From positions 14,113,860 to 14,177,859 of the forward strand of contig CM039509.1 in NCBI GenBank assembly GCA_022432975.1: 64,000 nucleotides of DNA. The letters run 5' to 3'. This stretch comes from Begonia masoniana (lineage: Eukaryota; Streptophyta; Magnoliopsida; Cucurbitales; Begoniaceae). The notes below the pieces were generated by a model. The model had not been told where the DNA came from and searched no databases. It was given only the letters and a program-made list of their open reading frames with translations. Shown in pieces: positions 33,849 to 45,345 of this stretch; within the stretch, counting starts at the first letter, position 1; each line of letters opens with the position of its first letter. Both the position numbers and the translations under genes were made by a program.

Positions 33849-34213
33849 TTGTCAATTGTGCTCCAAAATGCGTCTTACTATCTTGGGAGGGTCTCTTTAC
33901 ATATGTTTTATTTTCACATACTTCCCAAAGTGATGTGGGATTGTGACGACCCCCTTTTTATGACCCGTTACCTTCCGGTTCGCTCACGCGGACGTACCGC
34001 CATCTGGGTTCCGGTTCGTGCAGCTATCGTACACATACTTACACATCCGAGTCATCACAATCACCCTCCTTGGGGGCCCAACGTCCTCGTTGGCTACATT
34101 TCCTGTTGGGTACAGGCTCTGATACCATTTGTAACGACCCTTTTTCCTAGCAAGAAATTTTCCGCTCTAGGGATTGGGCCATAGCACAATATCCTCCCCT
34201 TACGACTTTGTTT

Positions 34214-34295
34214 GGCGAGGACTTCCCAGTCGGTCACTCAACCTGGTACTACTCTTGCCGAAGCACTTTTAACTTCAGAGTTCTTAAGGGATCCG
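34214..34295 (-). other. 5S rRNA-derived domain, Cassandra 2 LTR 3
   Basis: Complete 5S-like core, very close to LTR 2. Confidence 0.82.
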
Positions 34296-34660
34296 TTGTC
34301 AATTGTGCTCCAAAATGCGTCTTACTATCTTGGGAGGGTCTCTTTACATATGTTTTATTTTCACATACTTCCCAAAGTGATGTGGGATTGTGACGACCCC
34401 CTTTTTATGACCCGTTACCTTCCGGTTCGCTCACGCGGACGTACCGCCATCTGGGTTCCGGTTCGTGCAGCTATCGTACACATACTTACACATCCGAGTC
34501 ATCACAATCACCCTCCTTGGGGGCCCAACGTCCTCGTTGGCTACATTTCCTGTTGGGTACAGGCTCTGATACCATTTGTAACGACCCTTTTTTCCAGCAA
34601 GATATTGTTCGCTCTAGGGATTGGGCCATAGCACAATATCCTCCCCTTACGACTTTGTTT

Positions 34661-34742
34661 GGCGAGGACTTCCCAGTCGGTCACTCAACCTGGTACTACT
34701 CTTGCCGAAGCACTTTTAACTTTGGAGTTCTTATGGGATCCG
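34661..34742 (-). other. 5S rRNA-derived domain, Cassandra 2 LTR 4
   Basis: Complete 5S-like core; GGATCCCATAAGAACTCC on the minus strand is closest to plant 5S among the four. Confidence 0.84.
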
Positions 34743-34953
34743 TTGTCAATTGTGCTCCAAAACGCGTCTTACTATATTGGGAGGGTCTCTTTACATATGT
34801 TTCATTTTCACATACTTCCCCAAGCGATGTGGGATTGTGACGACCCCCTTTTTACGACCCGTCACCTTCCGGTTTGCCCGCGCGGACGTACCGCCATCAT
34901 GGTTTCAATTTGTGCAGCCATTGTACACATGGTTACACATCCGGGTCATCACA

Positions 34954-35150
34954 TGTGCAACTATTGAACTGAAATCTTTTATAAACCTCCGATAAAATGA
35001 GGCTAATCCATGGAAATTACAGACTTCTGATATTCTACTAGGGGTAGGCCAATCCTTAATGCCCTTGATCTTATTCTCATATGCTTCAATTCCATCCTGG
35101 AAAATGATAAACCCTAGAAAATACACATTGTCTTGTGCAAATGAGCACTT
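34954..35150 (-). pseudogene. Element F RT fragment between Cassandra 2 and element D
   Basis: Reads FAQDNVYFLGFIIFQDGIEA, then KGIKDWPTP and [19 protein letters not shown] on the minus strand: the thumb/connection region of gypsy RT. It continues from 49434 across element D, and on to 33396 across Cassandra 2. Confidence 0.9.
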
Positions 35151-36150
35151 TGATGTGCCCCGTAGGCCCATTACACGATCCCAGACCCGACTCCACAATT
35201 TTACTAACACACTTGTCTCTTTTGCAGGTCATGGTTCGTGTGAAGACTTGGAGGACACTGTGGACGACTTGAAGTGGGAGATTAAAGCTAGGGACGTTGA
35301 CCAACCAAAGCATCTACTCATGTGGAAAGACTAAAGAGGCACCTTAATGCTCACATGGGAATTTGTCTTCCCGAGCTTTGATATTTGTTGTTTTTTTGAA
35401 ATTTCAAACTTATTGGCAAACGTTGGTCTTCTTGTTTAAACTTTATTAGATGCATGTTAGGATTAGATGGATGTTAGGATTAGATGAATGATAGGATTAG
35501 CTAGTGGCTTGGTTTGGCCCATTAAAGTTGAAGACATGGAAGCCCACATGATGACCCATCATTCCCATTCCAAGCCCAAGCCCAAGTCCAAGCCAACCAT
35601 TAGGTCTATATATTCATGGCATTGGTGTTTGTATCTTTTTTTGGTTGATTTATGAGCACCCACGGATTTCTCTCTCAATAAAAGAAGAAGCTTGGAGCAA
35701 GGAACTTCCAAGGTAAGCTCGATTGACAACAACCGAGGGGTTGCGCCCCCGAACCATTCTTCTAGCTTGGTAGCTAGTTGGAGTGGATTTTGCCACCTCC
35801 TTCTCCACTCTTTTGAGAGCAGAAAACAGCAATGAGTGGCCTTAACCGATTCCTTAAATCGAGTTATCTTCCTTGGAAGAAACTCTTGCCGGAAGCTCCA
35901 TTGAAGCACTCACCGGCCGATTCTCGGAAAATAGTCCATAAATCCTTCATCTTAACGAATCTGGACCACGATTTTCACCAGCACACACCTCACTCACTTC
36001 ACAAGATTCACCTAAAATTTCATTAAGTTTCAAGCACGTTTGATATTTCTTTTACATTTTTCATTCTCGGATTTACTCGGATTTGTGTCATCCGGAGCTA
36101 ACGGTCTTCTTTCAAGTTCTTGAGTCCTATTTGTAGGTCGGAGCTCATCA
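35151..36150 (+). repeat. 5' LTR of element D
   Basis: Starts TGATGTGCCCCG, ends GCTCATCA. Its first 180 bp encode the same C-terminal pol peptide as the 3' LTR (PRRPITRSQTR ... HLLMWKD stop). TATATATT at 35607-35614 and AATAAA at 35677-35682 mark a likely promoter and poly(A) signal. Confidence 0.93.
35607..35614 (+). promoter_or_regulatory. TATA-like box, 5' LTR of element D
   Basis: TCTATATATTC about 65 nt before a CAATAAA signal; the same sequence recurs in the 3' LTR near 48885. Confidence 0.6.
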
Positions 36151-36152
36151 GG

Positions 36153-36164
36153 TGGTATCAGAGC
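36153..36164 (+). other. Primer binding site, element D
   Basis: TGGTATCAGAGC, two bases inside the 5' LTR; exact match to the initiator tRNA-Met primer complement. Confidence 0.92.
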
Positions 36165-36504
36165 TTGAATAGCTCCCTTAGGGTGAGGGAAACCAGATCG
36201 GTTTGGTTTTCCAAACCCCTTGGTTGCCCAAAACTGAGGCACCAAAACCGGGTGCTTGCTGATCTTCATTTTCGATTTTGTGTTCTTGCTGTTTTTCTTA
36301 CCTTCTCTTTTAGTTTCTTGCAAAATCATTTCCAGAACGTTTTTGTTAATTGTCGGCAACTTGAGCATGGGTTTTTAACTTTTTCATTTCCACCATTTTC
36401 GTGCTACAAGTTTTCCTTCCCTATTTGGTAGAACAAACCCTAACAAACTTTGTACTTGCTATTTTTCTTTCTCTTTTTGGTTTTGCTGACTTGGCTGCTG
36501 TGTA
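36165..36504 (+). other. Leader of element D, first part
   Basis: Untranslated leader between the primer site and solo LTR E. No convincing frame. It resumes at 43178 after the LTR E target duplication and continues to the gag start at 43964. Confidence 0.7.
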
Positions 36505-36739
36505 TGTCACGACCCCGTTAAGGGCCGAGACTAATTCATATTTTCGTGGAACTTTTATTCTAAATATGCTCTCTGCACACATTTTTTTTTCTTAACAGAA
36601 AGAGCTTTCAACACTCGACTCATCCATAAAACTGTCGGCATAACTAGTCGCAGAGCAGAGCGACTAAACTCAGACATTGATTTCATAACACGATCGGGCA
36701 GAAGGGAGGTTCCCTCAGACCTCACGACTTCATCCGATA

Positions 36740-38780
36740 GGATAAACAACATCATCCGGTTGACATGCGTATCCCACGTGACACATTATGACTCCATTCG
36801 ATCGCTAGACGACAAAACTTATATACACTCATCCGATAAAATAACAACATCATCCGATAGGATAAACAACATCATCCGATAGGATAAACAACATCATCCG
36901 ATAGGATAAACAACATCATCCGGTTGACATGCGTATCCCACGTGACACATTATGACTCCATTCGATCGCTAGACGACAAAACTTATATACACTCATCCGA
37001 TAAAATAACAACATCATCCGATAGGATAAACAACATCATCCGATAGGATAAACAACATCATCCGATAGGATAAACAACATCATCCGATAGGATAAACAAC
37101 ATCATCCGATAGGATAAACAACATCATCCGATAGGATAAACAACATCATCCGATAGGATAAACAACATCATCCGATAGGATAAACAACATCATCCGATAG
37201 GATAAACAACATCATCCGATAGGATAAACAACATCATCCGGTTGACATGCGTATCCCACGTGACACATTATGACTCCATTCGATCGCTAGACGACAAAAC
37301 TTATATACACTCATCCGATAAAATAACAACATCATCCGATAGGATAAACAACATCATCCGATAGGATAAACAACATCATCCGATAGGATAAACAACATCA
37401 TCCGATAGGATAAACAACATCATCCGATAGGATAAACAACATCATCCGATAGGATAAACAACATCATCCGATAGGATAAACAACATCATCCGATAGGATA
37501 AACAACATCATCCGATAGGATAAACAACATCATCCGATAGGATAAACAACATCATCCGATAGGATAAACAACATCATCCGATAGGATAAACAACATCATC
37601 CGATAGGATAAACAACATCATCCGATAGGATAAACAACATCATCCGATAGGATAAACAACATCATCCGATAGGATAAACAACATCATCCGATAGGATAAA
37701 CAACATCATCCGGTTGACATGCGTATCTCACGTGACACATTATGACTCCATTCGATCGCTAGACGACAAAACTTATATACACTCATCCGATAAAATAACA
37801 ACATCATCCGATAGGATAAACAACATCATCCGATAGGATAAACAACATCATCCGATAGGATAAACAACATCATCCGATAGGATAAACAACATCATCCGAT
37901 AGGATAAACAACATCATCCGATAGGATAAACAACATCATCCGATAGGATAAACAACATCATCCGATAGGATAAACAACATCATCCGATAGGATAAACAAC
38001 ATCATCCGGTTGACATGCGTATCTCACGTGACACATTATGACTCCATTCGATCGCTAGACGACAAAACTTATATACACTCATCCGATAAAATAACAACAT
38101 CATCCGATAGGATAAACAACATCATCCGATAGGATAAACAACATCATCCGGTTGACATGCGTATCTCACGTGACACATTATGACTCCATTCGATCGCTAG
38201 ACGACAAAACTTATATACACTCATCCGATAAAATAACAACATCATCCGATAGGATAAACAACATCATCCGATAGGATAAACAACATCATCCGATAGGATA
38301 AACAACATCATCCGATAGGATAAACAACATCATCCGATAGGATAAACAACATCATCCGATAGGATAAACAACATCATCCGATAGGATAAACAACATCATC
38401 CGATAGGATAAACAACATCATCCGATAGGATAAACAACATCATCCGATAGGATAAACAACATCATCCGGTTGACATGCATATCCCACGTGACACATTATG
38501 ACTCCATCCGATCGCTAGACGATAAAACTTATATACACTCATCCGATAAAATAACAACATCATCTGATAGGATAAACAACATCATCCGGTTGACATGCGT
38601 ATCCCACGTGACACATTATGACTCCATCCGATCGCTAGACGATAAAACTTATATACACTCATCCGATAAAATAACAACATCATCCGATAGGATAAACAAC
38701 ATCATCCGGTTGACATGCGTATCTCACGTGACACATTAGGACTCCATCCGATAGCTAGACGACAAAACTTAGACTACTCC
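36740..38780. repeat. Higher-order satellite array in LTR E
   Basis: Mostly a 22-bp unit (CATCCGATAGGATAAACAAC plus two bases) in runs, interrupted about nine times by a module of roughly 100 bp. The module starts CCGGTTGACATGCGTATC, includes CACGTGACAC and ATCGCTAGACGACAAAAC, and ends ATCCGATAAAATAACAAC. Modules near 36752, 36919, 37237, 37708, 38006, 38144, 38465, 38586 and 38706. Confidence 0.93.
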
Positions 38781-40174
38781 AGCCGATGACGTCAGCAGGA
38801 TGATTTACTCAACCGACCAAAACAACACTACTCACATCATCCGATTACTCATCTTTACTCACATCATCCGATCACAAAATGACAAAGTTTAAACTACTCC
38901 TGCTCTGACTTAAACATAAACTCAATCTGAGTATACAAAGCGGAAGACTTCATTAAAACAGACCATCACATATATATAAATCCTCAAAATCATTCTCGTG
39001 CTCAGAAGCTAAAACAGGTAATATCTGAAAATATAACGCTCTTAAGAGAAACCCTATCCCACATAGAAATTGTATCAGGCATATTCTAGTATCTAATGAC
39101 ATGAGAAAACTCGTCCTATTTTAACCTCAGTTTTCGTAATCCTTACTGACATCACATGAGCAGTAACCACGGGTCATAATCGCCTTTTCCAGCCACGCAC
39201 TGTCACCCTGAGTGTAATACCTGGCTTTACGGGATATTAATATTGTATTATATGATGTCATTTTTGTAAATATGTCAAATCAAGTCCGTTTTGCCAAAAG
39301 AAAGCGTCATTAGAATCCTAATTATTAATAGGAATTTTAAGAAAATTACGAGAATTTTTGGAGTAAAGACGCTATATTTCGAGTAATTAAGTTTCTCGTA
39401 ATATAAAGGAAGTTTTAGTAAAAATAGTAAACGAGGTCCGATTTGCGAACGGACAGTTTTAATAAATCTCAAATAATAAGTTGGACTTATTGGTGAAATA
39501 AGGAGATTTGAAAAAATGAATAGTTAGCCGATTGACGAAACGAAAGAGGGAACAAATAGAAAATAAGTACTAAGGGCATTATGGTAATTTTCCATGCAAA
39601 ATTGAATTAAAACCAAAATTCTTTTCTCTCCTCTCTCATTTCCTCTCTGCCCTTCACAAAAAACGCCAGAACCATTTTTCTTTTCCTTCCTTCGCGATTC
39701 CTCTCTGCCATTCGACGGTTTCTCCACGCTGACCTCCGTTTTTCCTCCGTTCGTCTTCCGTTCTTCGCGTTTTCCCCTCCAATCGACGCTCTAGGTATGA
39801 ATCTATAGTTTTAGAGCGTTAGTTTTTGATTTTTAGAAAGTTATACGATTAGAGTTTCGTTTAGATTATCGTTGAAAATGTGATTTAGGGTCCGAAATTA
39901 ATAGGTTTATTGTGATTGATGATATAAATGACGTATTGAACGTTATTGGACAAAGTTAGAGTGATTTGTGAGAAACGTTAAAATTGAAGGATTTTTGGGT
40001 TTTTAAGAAAAACTCGTTAATTGTGATTTTAAGCTATCGAGCGTTAATCGTTGTTTAAATACTTCGATTAGTTAAGATAAAGCTTTAGAAAATTTTCTTA
40101 GTTAAGGTTTTGTTGAATTCGGACGATTAGAAGTTTAAACGCGTGGTATTGATAATCGTTGTGTTTTGCCTCAG

Positions 40175-40219
40175 ACAAACAACGTTCGTGGACGGAGCTT
40201 GAGCTGCTTTGGACACGAA
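40175..40219 (+). other. Putative middle exon, LTR L5
   Basis: 45 nt between TTTTGCCTCAG and GTAAGTTCTCG, the same peptide as L4 (SWTELELLWTR). Taking the donor at 39795, first, middle and terminal exons stay open for about 60 codons, but no ATG was found in the first exon. Confidence 0.5.
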
Positions 40220-40773
40220 GTAAGTTCTCGTGACTTACTCTGGCCGATTGGCCTACACCGTACGTCGAAGTCGTCTCAAGGAACCTTGAAGATTTGTTTG
40301 TTTAAATCGTTTTGGTTTGGATAGTTAGGGTTAGTTGTTTTTATGTGTTGTTTGTTTATCGTCTTGATGGTACACATGTGATTGTTTACTTTATATTATA
40401 TTGAACTGTTCACGCATTATGGTTTTAAAACATCATGAAAATGAATTTACGCACGAATTTCATGAAAAGAACATGCATATAAAGGCAAGTAAAGTATCAT
40501 AGTAAACAACCATGACATGGGGTTATCGGGGATGAGGTTCAGACCTGGCGTTTCGTTTTGAGCGAGTTTCCCTCCCTTCAGATGGTATGGGCTGTCTAAC
40601 CGCTGGACGTGCCCTATCTATCTGTCTAGCGTTTTCGATAACCATAGACTGACACGTACTGATATATGAACTGACATGGACTGTTTTCATAGCATCGAGC
40701 ATACATGATCATGCATAGGCATTTACGTAGAGCTTACTGATATTTTTATCTCATAGGTGTCTTTATGGTGTAG

Positions 40774-40829
40774 GTGACATAGATCCAGGTGAGGAGGAAT
40801 TCCCTCTACCAGACGATCGTATAGATTGA
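40774..40829 (+). other. Putative acidic terminal exon, LTR L5
   Basis: After TTATGGTGTAG it reads GDIDPGEEEFPLPDDRID (the first codon is serine if the intron is removed as drawn) then TGA. Complementary pair: 40250-40259 and 40767-40774. Confidence 0.5.
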
Positions 40830-41794
40830 TGGAGGATGGCCTATGGGAGTGCGCTGAGCAGTCGGTGCGTTTTGACCCGTGGGGAATCATGTAAAGGTAT
40901 TTTGGGACATGGTAGTTAGATAGTAGGAAAATTGTATAGTTAGAACATTTTAGGATGTTTGGTTCTGAATAGTTGATAGGTTTGTATTTGATGTTTCGAT
41001 GTTTTGGTAAACCTGTTTTTATAAAACGTTTTGTATTAGGGAAATGATCGGTTTTTAAACATATCCACGCAAATTGTTTTTACGAACTTAGGTTATGCTT
41101 TTAACGTGTTATGAGTCGTTTATTTTGGGTGATTGGCAAAAGAGAAATCGATGGGGTTGTGAGTGAGTTAATGTTGAAAAGTATGATTGAGAGTTATGTA
41201 GAATTTGTATTGTTGAATTATGAAGTTTTGCGTTAGGAGTAATATTTGAATGCTGGGAAGGAGAGAGAAAGGAAGAAAAGAAAAGAAAGGGAGAGGGAGG
41301 CAGTGAGGGTGGTGATCGATCGCCTGTTCAGGCGATTGATCGCCCCTCGTTATGGCGCGATCGCCAGCTGAGGCGACGCGATCGCCCCCTAATCGCCACG
41401 CTCTGGAAAAATTTCAGAGCGTGTGGCGATCGATTGCCTCCTGTTGGCCAGGCGCGATCACTGATCGCTGGCAAAAACCAGCGATCGCTGATGGGCGATC
41501 GATCGCCCCATCATTTTGGGACAGACATACCTTGTTGCCCCGCGATTTGTTTTAATTAAACTTTAATTGTTTTAAGTTTTATTTAACCTGTTTTTACAAC
41601 GTTTTGTTAAATGGTTTTAAAACATCGATTTAACAACTCCGAATTCCAATTTCGATTTCAATTTCGATTTAGATTCCGCTTAAGGTTAGGTTTAAAGTTC
41701 ATTTAAAGTTTATTAGTTATAAACAAAAAATTTGTACGGAAAGTTAAGGGTACAGTATTAGGATCGTCACACTGAGCACATCCAGCAACCAGCC

Positions 41795-41841
41795 TTAGAC
41801 TTCCTCATTGAATTTGGAATCCTCACCTGTTAATTCTTCAC
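41795..41841 (-). other. Putative acidic terminal exon, LTR E
   Basis: The minus strand after ATGATGTAG reads EELTGEDSKFNEEV then TAA. CCTACATC (41841-41848) pairs with GATGTAGG (42363-42370), a matched double change against the CCTACACC/GGTGTAGG of other families. Confidence 0.5.
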
Positions 41842-42406
41842 CTACATCATAAGGTTTAAACTATAAGCCTAATGCTTAGTAAAGAATGCAATGCTAACAC
41901 ATATGCATGAATGCACAGTTTAAAGACACGCATGCTCATGAATCTTTTTTTGTTCTTGTTCATATTCATGTTCATATTTATCATTCATATTCATCATTTA
42001 CATTGTATGGAATAAGAGAGGATTTGTGCCGGTAAAAGGGGTTCGACAGTGAAAGTGTACATAGTCCCTTGCGGGTCGTATTCTTGGTCCCTCTTTTGGA
42101 CAGTGACATACGCCAAACCGCCCTCAACCCTCTCATAATCCATGTTGCATAGGTTTCATATTCATATTTTGTTCATGAAAGAAAACATGCAGTTAAAACA
42201 TTTTCATATGCTTGAGAAACATTCGTGATGCATGAGTAGGGATACTCTTAGTTCATCATTCTACTGAACAGGTCATACATCTAACAAGGATCATTCCTTC
42301 AGTTCAAGTATCGTAACTAACAGACAAAAGCTCAGATAATCTTTACTAACTAGTACCCCTGTGATGTAGGACCCTAATGGCTGGGCAATCCTACACATTC
42401 ACTTAC

Positions 42407-42452
42407 TTGGTTTCCTTATCAATTTTGAGTACTTCTCTTCAGACTTCCTCAC
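42407..42452 (-). other. Putative middle exon, LTR E
   Basis: 46 nt between ATATTTTAG and GTAAGTGAAT on the minus strand. The open frame VRKSEEKYSKLIRKP joins the acidic exon in phase. Confidence 0.5.
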
Positions 42453-42525
42453 CTAAAATATTCAACATTGTAAAGTTAAAACAACATCCTAAAAGTTCTA
42501 ATCAAGAGTCACCATAGAATCTAAC

Positions 42526-42526
<1 letters not shown>

Positions 42527-42610
<84 letters not shown>
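42527..42610. repeat. (TA)n microsatellite
   Basis: About 42 uninterrupted TA units inside LTR E, in its putative first intron. Confidence 0.97.
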
Positions 42611-42612
<2 letters not shown>

Positions 42613-43004
42613 TCCTTTAGCCGAGCACTCTGTGTGCGTAGTCTAAATTTCCAGAATCAAAATAACTAGATTTGATCTAGAACTATTCCCAGTTAGTTAT
42701 AATAAAGTCCAGAATCGAATCGGAGATGCCTTTATTAAACTCGGGTTATAAACGTTACTACCATTATTCTGTCATTGAAGAATTCGAAATCCCAGCTCCA
42801 GCAGAAAACAGAGCTCAATGTAATAAACCGGTAACTACATTGCCAAAGTCTTACCTAGAGTGTGGATTGTCGGGGTGGAGGCTGAAGAATCAGTCGCCGA
42901 TGAGAGAGTCGCTGGCAGAGGGAGACAGCTCGGGAAATGAGAGAACGCAAAAGGGAATGTCGGCTACAGTGAGATTTTGGTGAGGTTTAAGAGTTTCCAA
43001 TTTC

Positions 43005-43012
43005 TATTTATA
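43005..43012 (-). promoter_or_regulatory. TATA box, LTR E
   Basis: TATAAATA on the minus strand at the position equivalent to the B LTR box. Confidence 0.7.
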
Positions 43013-43177
43013 TTAAATCCAATCATCCTTAATTACAATTTTGCCACCCAACCTAGATTTTCAACACAAGCAATTAATTAAGTCTTGGCATAAATTCCAA
43101 ACCAAAAAGGTCAAAATAAACATGACCGTTAAAACAGTTAAAATCACCTGGTCAAACTTGTCGGGTGTTACAGTGTA

Positions 43178-43963
43178 TCTTACTTTTCCAGCACTTAAGA
43201 ACATGTTATAATCACAGATCTGAGCCTTAAGAAATATGTTTAATTACCATCATTTCGTGTTGATGTTTAGTGGTTTAAGTTGCTATTTAGTGGTTTAAGT
43301 TGCTGTTTGGTGTTATAGTTTAATGCTGTTGCATATTTAAATCCGAGCTTCATGTTATAATGATCTGTTGATGCAGTCTTAGTACATTAATCTGCTGAGA
43401 ATATTTACCTTTTCATTTGAATTACATTGGTAAAGTAAAACGTTGCTAAAAGGAGTGAAAGGTAAGTTAAAGTGCATAACCTAAACTAGCCTCTACTTTT
43501 GGTGTTTGCTTTATGTCGCTTTCACTTTGTGTTTGGATGAGATTTAAATTAATAAGGTTATGTTGGTAAGATATTTGCTTGTAATTACATGTTTGGGAAC
43601 ATATGTATTAAGTTCACTAAGACGTTAAAGAGCACGTACGAATCGATTATTTCTGTTTAGTAGATTTAAAACTTGTTTGTTAGTAAATTTGACCTTTCCC
43701 CACTAAAACGGCCATAACTTTGGCTACAAGTGTCAGTTTTTGACGAGACACCTGGCAAATCGAAGCTCTTTCAGAGCTCTACAAAGATGTCATAATGACA
43801 CCTATGTTTTGATTCCAAAAAACGTCGTCTAAGCCCTCAAAATGCGTTTCAAAATTTTTAGGTCGAAATTCTAGTTAGGTTCCCCACCTTTACCTTTCTT
43901 AACACCCGTGATCAACTTGAACCTAATTAATATTTCCTTCCTAAAACTTTAATATTCACATAA
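43178..43963 (+). other. Leader of element D, second part
   Basis: Untranslated leader before gag. No gene or repeat recognised. Confidence 0.6.
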
Positions 43964-45345
43964 ATGAAGACTAGGAGTTCAATTAAGCGAGAGCTAAACC
44001 AAGATATGAATCAAGAACCGAACCGGGACAAGGACATTCCCCAACCCGAGACTCACACCCCACAAGAGGGAGAGTCTAGCATGCAAGGACAATTAGATGG
44101 ACTTAGTGGAGAAGTTAACCATATAGGCCAACAACTTAAAGACTTAACCTTTAGCATGAAATACATAATGGAAGTCCTTATTACGAGAATTCCAAATGAA
44201 GTGACCCGAGAACCCCCACCTCGATTTAGACCCGGAAATCCTAGGAGACGATTTCAAGAACCATATCCCACTTCGGACGAAGAAAGACCTGAGTATCCTA
44301 GGAGAAGAAACCCGCTTTATGAGGAGGAGGAAGAATGGACCTTAGATAAAGAAGAAACTTTTCGACCAAATAGACGAAAGGATCAAGAAGACCTTAGAAA
44401 TGTCAAGCTACATATACCCCCATTTGATGGGACATGCGATGGAGATACATTTCTTGAATGGATTGATAAGGTAGATAAAGTTTTCGACTATTATGAGTAC
44501 TCCGATAAAGTAAAGATCCAGTTAGTATCCGTAGAGCTATCGGGATATGCGGCCCTCTGGTGGTCCAATATTAAGCTCCAAAGACGACGGATAGGAGATA
44601 CCCCCATTACAACATGGAGAGGAATGAAGTCGCTCATGACTAAGAGGTTCATACCCACCCATTACCGTCAAGATCTATTCCTTCAAATCCAAAACCTACA
44701 ACAAGGAACTCGATCCGTTGAGGCTTACCTAGCCGAATTTGAAACTCTAGGATACGAGTAGATATGGAAGAACCTGAGGAGCAGGTTATTGCTAGATTCA
44801 TTTGAGGCTTAAATAGAGACATAGGAGACACCGTCGAAATACACCCGGCAGAGTCCTTAGATGCAATAGTTCATATGGCCATGACGATTGAGCGACAGCT
44901 CAATAGAAAGAGGAAATCCACCTACCCTCGTAAGTTTACCCCCCACATTCCACCCAAAGTCACCCCTAAGTCACCCGCGCCAATCAAGCCCTTTGACAAG
45001 GCTGAAGGAAAAAAGCCTTTTAATCCTAGTTGGCCACTTAAGGAGTCCAGTAGCAAAAACATAGTCGATAAAGCCAACCCACTTAGAGCGAGAGAAATCA
45101 AGTGTTATAAATGTCAAGGTCTAGGTCATTATATGGCTCAATGTCCGAATCGACGGGTGATGATTATCAAGGAAGATACGGGAAAAGTTGAGAGTGAGGA
45201 TGACCATGAGGTAGGAGTAGAGGACAAAGATGTCGAGGAGAGTGACACTGAGGACGAAGTCGTGCGTGCTCCTGAGGGACCCTTGTTGATGGTTAGGAGA
45301 TGCGTCCTTGGGACTAAGAATTCAAGAGAAGATTGCCAACGTTAG
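43964..45345 (+). pseudogene. Element D gag
   Basis: Starts MKTRSSIKRELNQD, the first ATG of the conserved frame. It carries a gag core (HIPPFDGTCDGDTFLEWIDK, GYAALWW, W.G.MKSLMTKRFIP, QGTRSVEAYLAEFE). A frameshift follows near 44758, then an in-frame TGA near 44801 where CGA is expected. The C-terminal part resumes at 44875 and holds one CCHC zinc knuckle (CYKCQGLGHYMAQC) and an acidic linker. A TAG at 45343 ends it. The breaks mean no intact capsid protein is made. Confidence 0.88.

Larger units (their letters stand above)
33397..34953 (-). mobile_element. Cassandra 2: tandem array with four LTRs and three internal regions
   Basis: LTRs at about 33397-33650 (truncated), 33683-34059, 34130-34506 and 34577-34953 (each complete one 377 bp) alternate with 70-bp internal regions that carry the tRNA-Met primer site. 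The first LTR lost its distal part by a deletion at a short TTCC match. The array sits in the RT/RNase H junction of element F. I could not find a clean TSD. Each LTR has the 5S-like core. This structure fits unequal recombination between LTRs of Cassandra copies. Confidence 0.9.
39213..41771 (+). mobile_element. Solo LTR L5 (family L)
   Basis: 2559 bp with TSD CTGAG (39208-39212, 41772-41776), inserted in LTR E near the end of its acidic exon. It starts TGTAATACCTGG and ends AGGATCGTCACA. It has a pyrimidine-rich first-exon-like leader ending CTAG|GTATGA (39795), the middle and terminal exon motifs, and CGATCGATCGCC clusters at 41310-41510. Confidence 0.94.
36505..43172 (-). mobile_element. 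Solo LTR E (B-related family), with satellite array and nested L5
   Basis: TSD GTGTA (36500-36504, 43173-43177). On the minus strand it starts TGTAACACCCGAC and ends GGGGTCGTGACA. Without L5 it is about 4.1 kb, roughly 2 kb of which is a tandem array. It shares with the B LTR the TATA box, the GAGCGACTA...CTC segment and the exon-like motif set, so it belongs to a sister family. Confidence 0.93.

Noticed and set aside
33390..34960. Target-site duplication for Cassandra 2
   Set aside because: Flanks TTAGTG and TGTGCA overlap the expected element F sequence, but I could not fix a matching 5-bp pair; the left LTR end is mutated.
36740..38780. Regular short repeats resembling a CRISPR array
   Set aside because: Units are directly tandem with no unique spacers, lie in a plant LTR, and there are no cas genes. 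It is a satellite.
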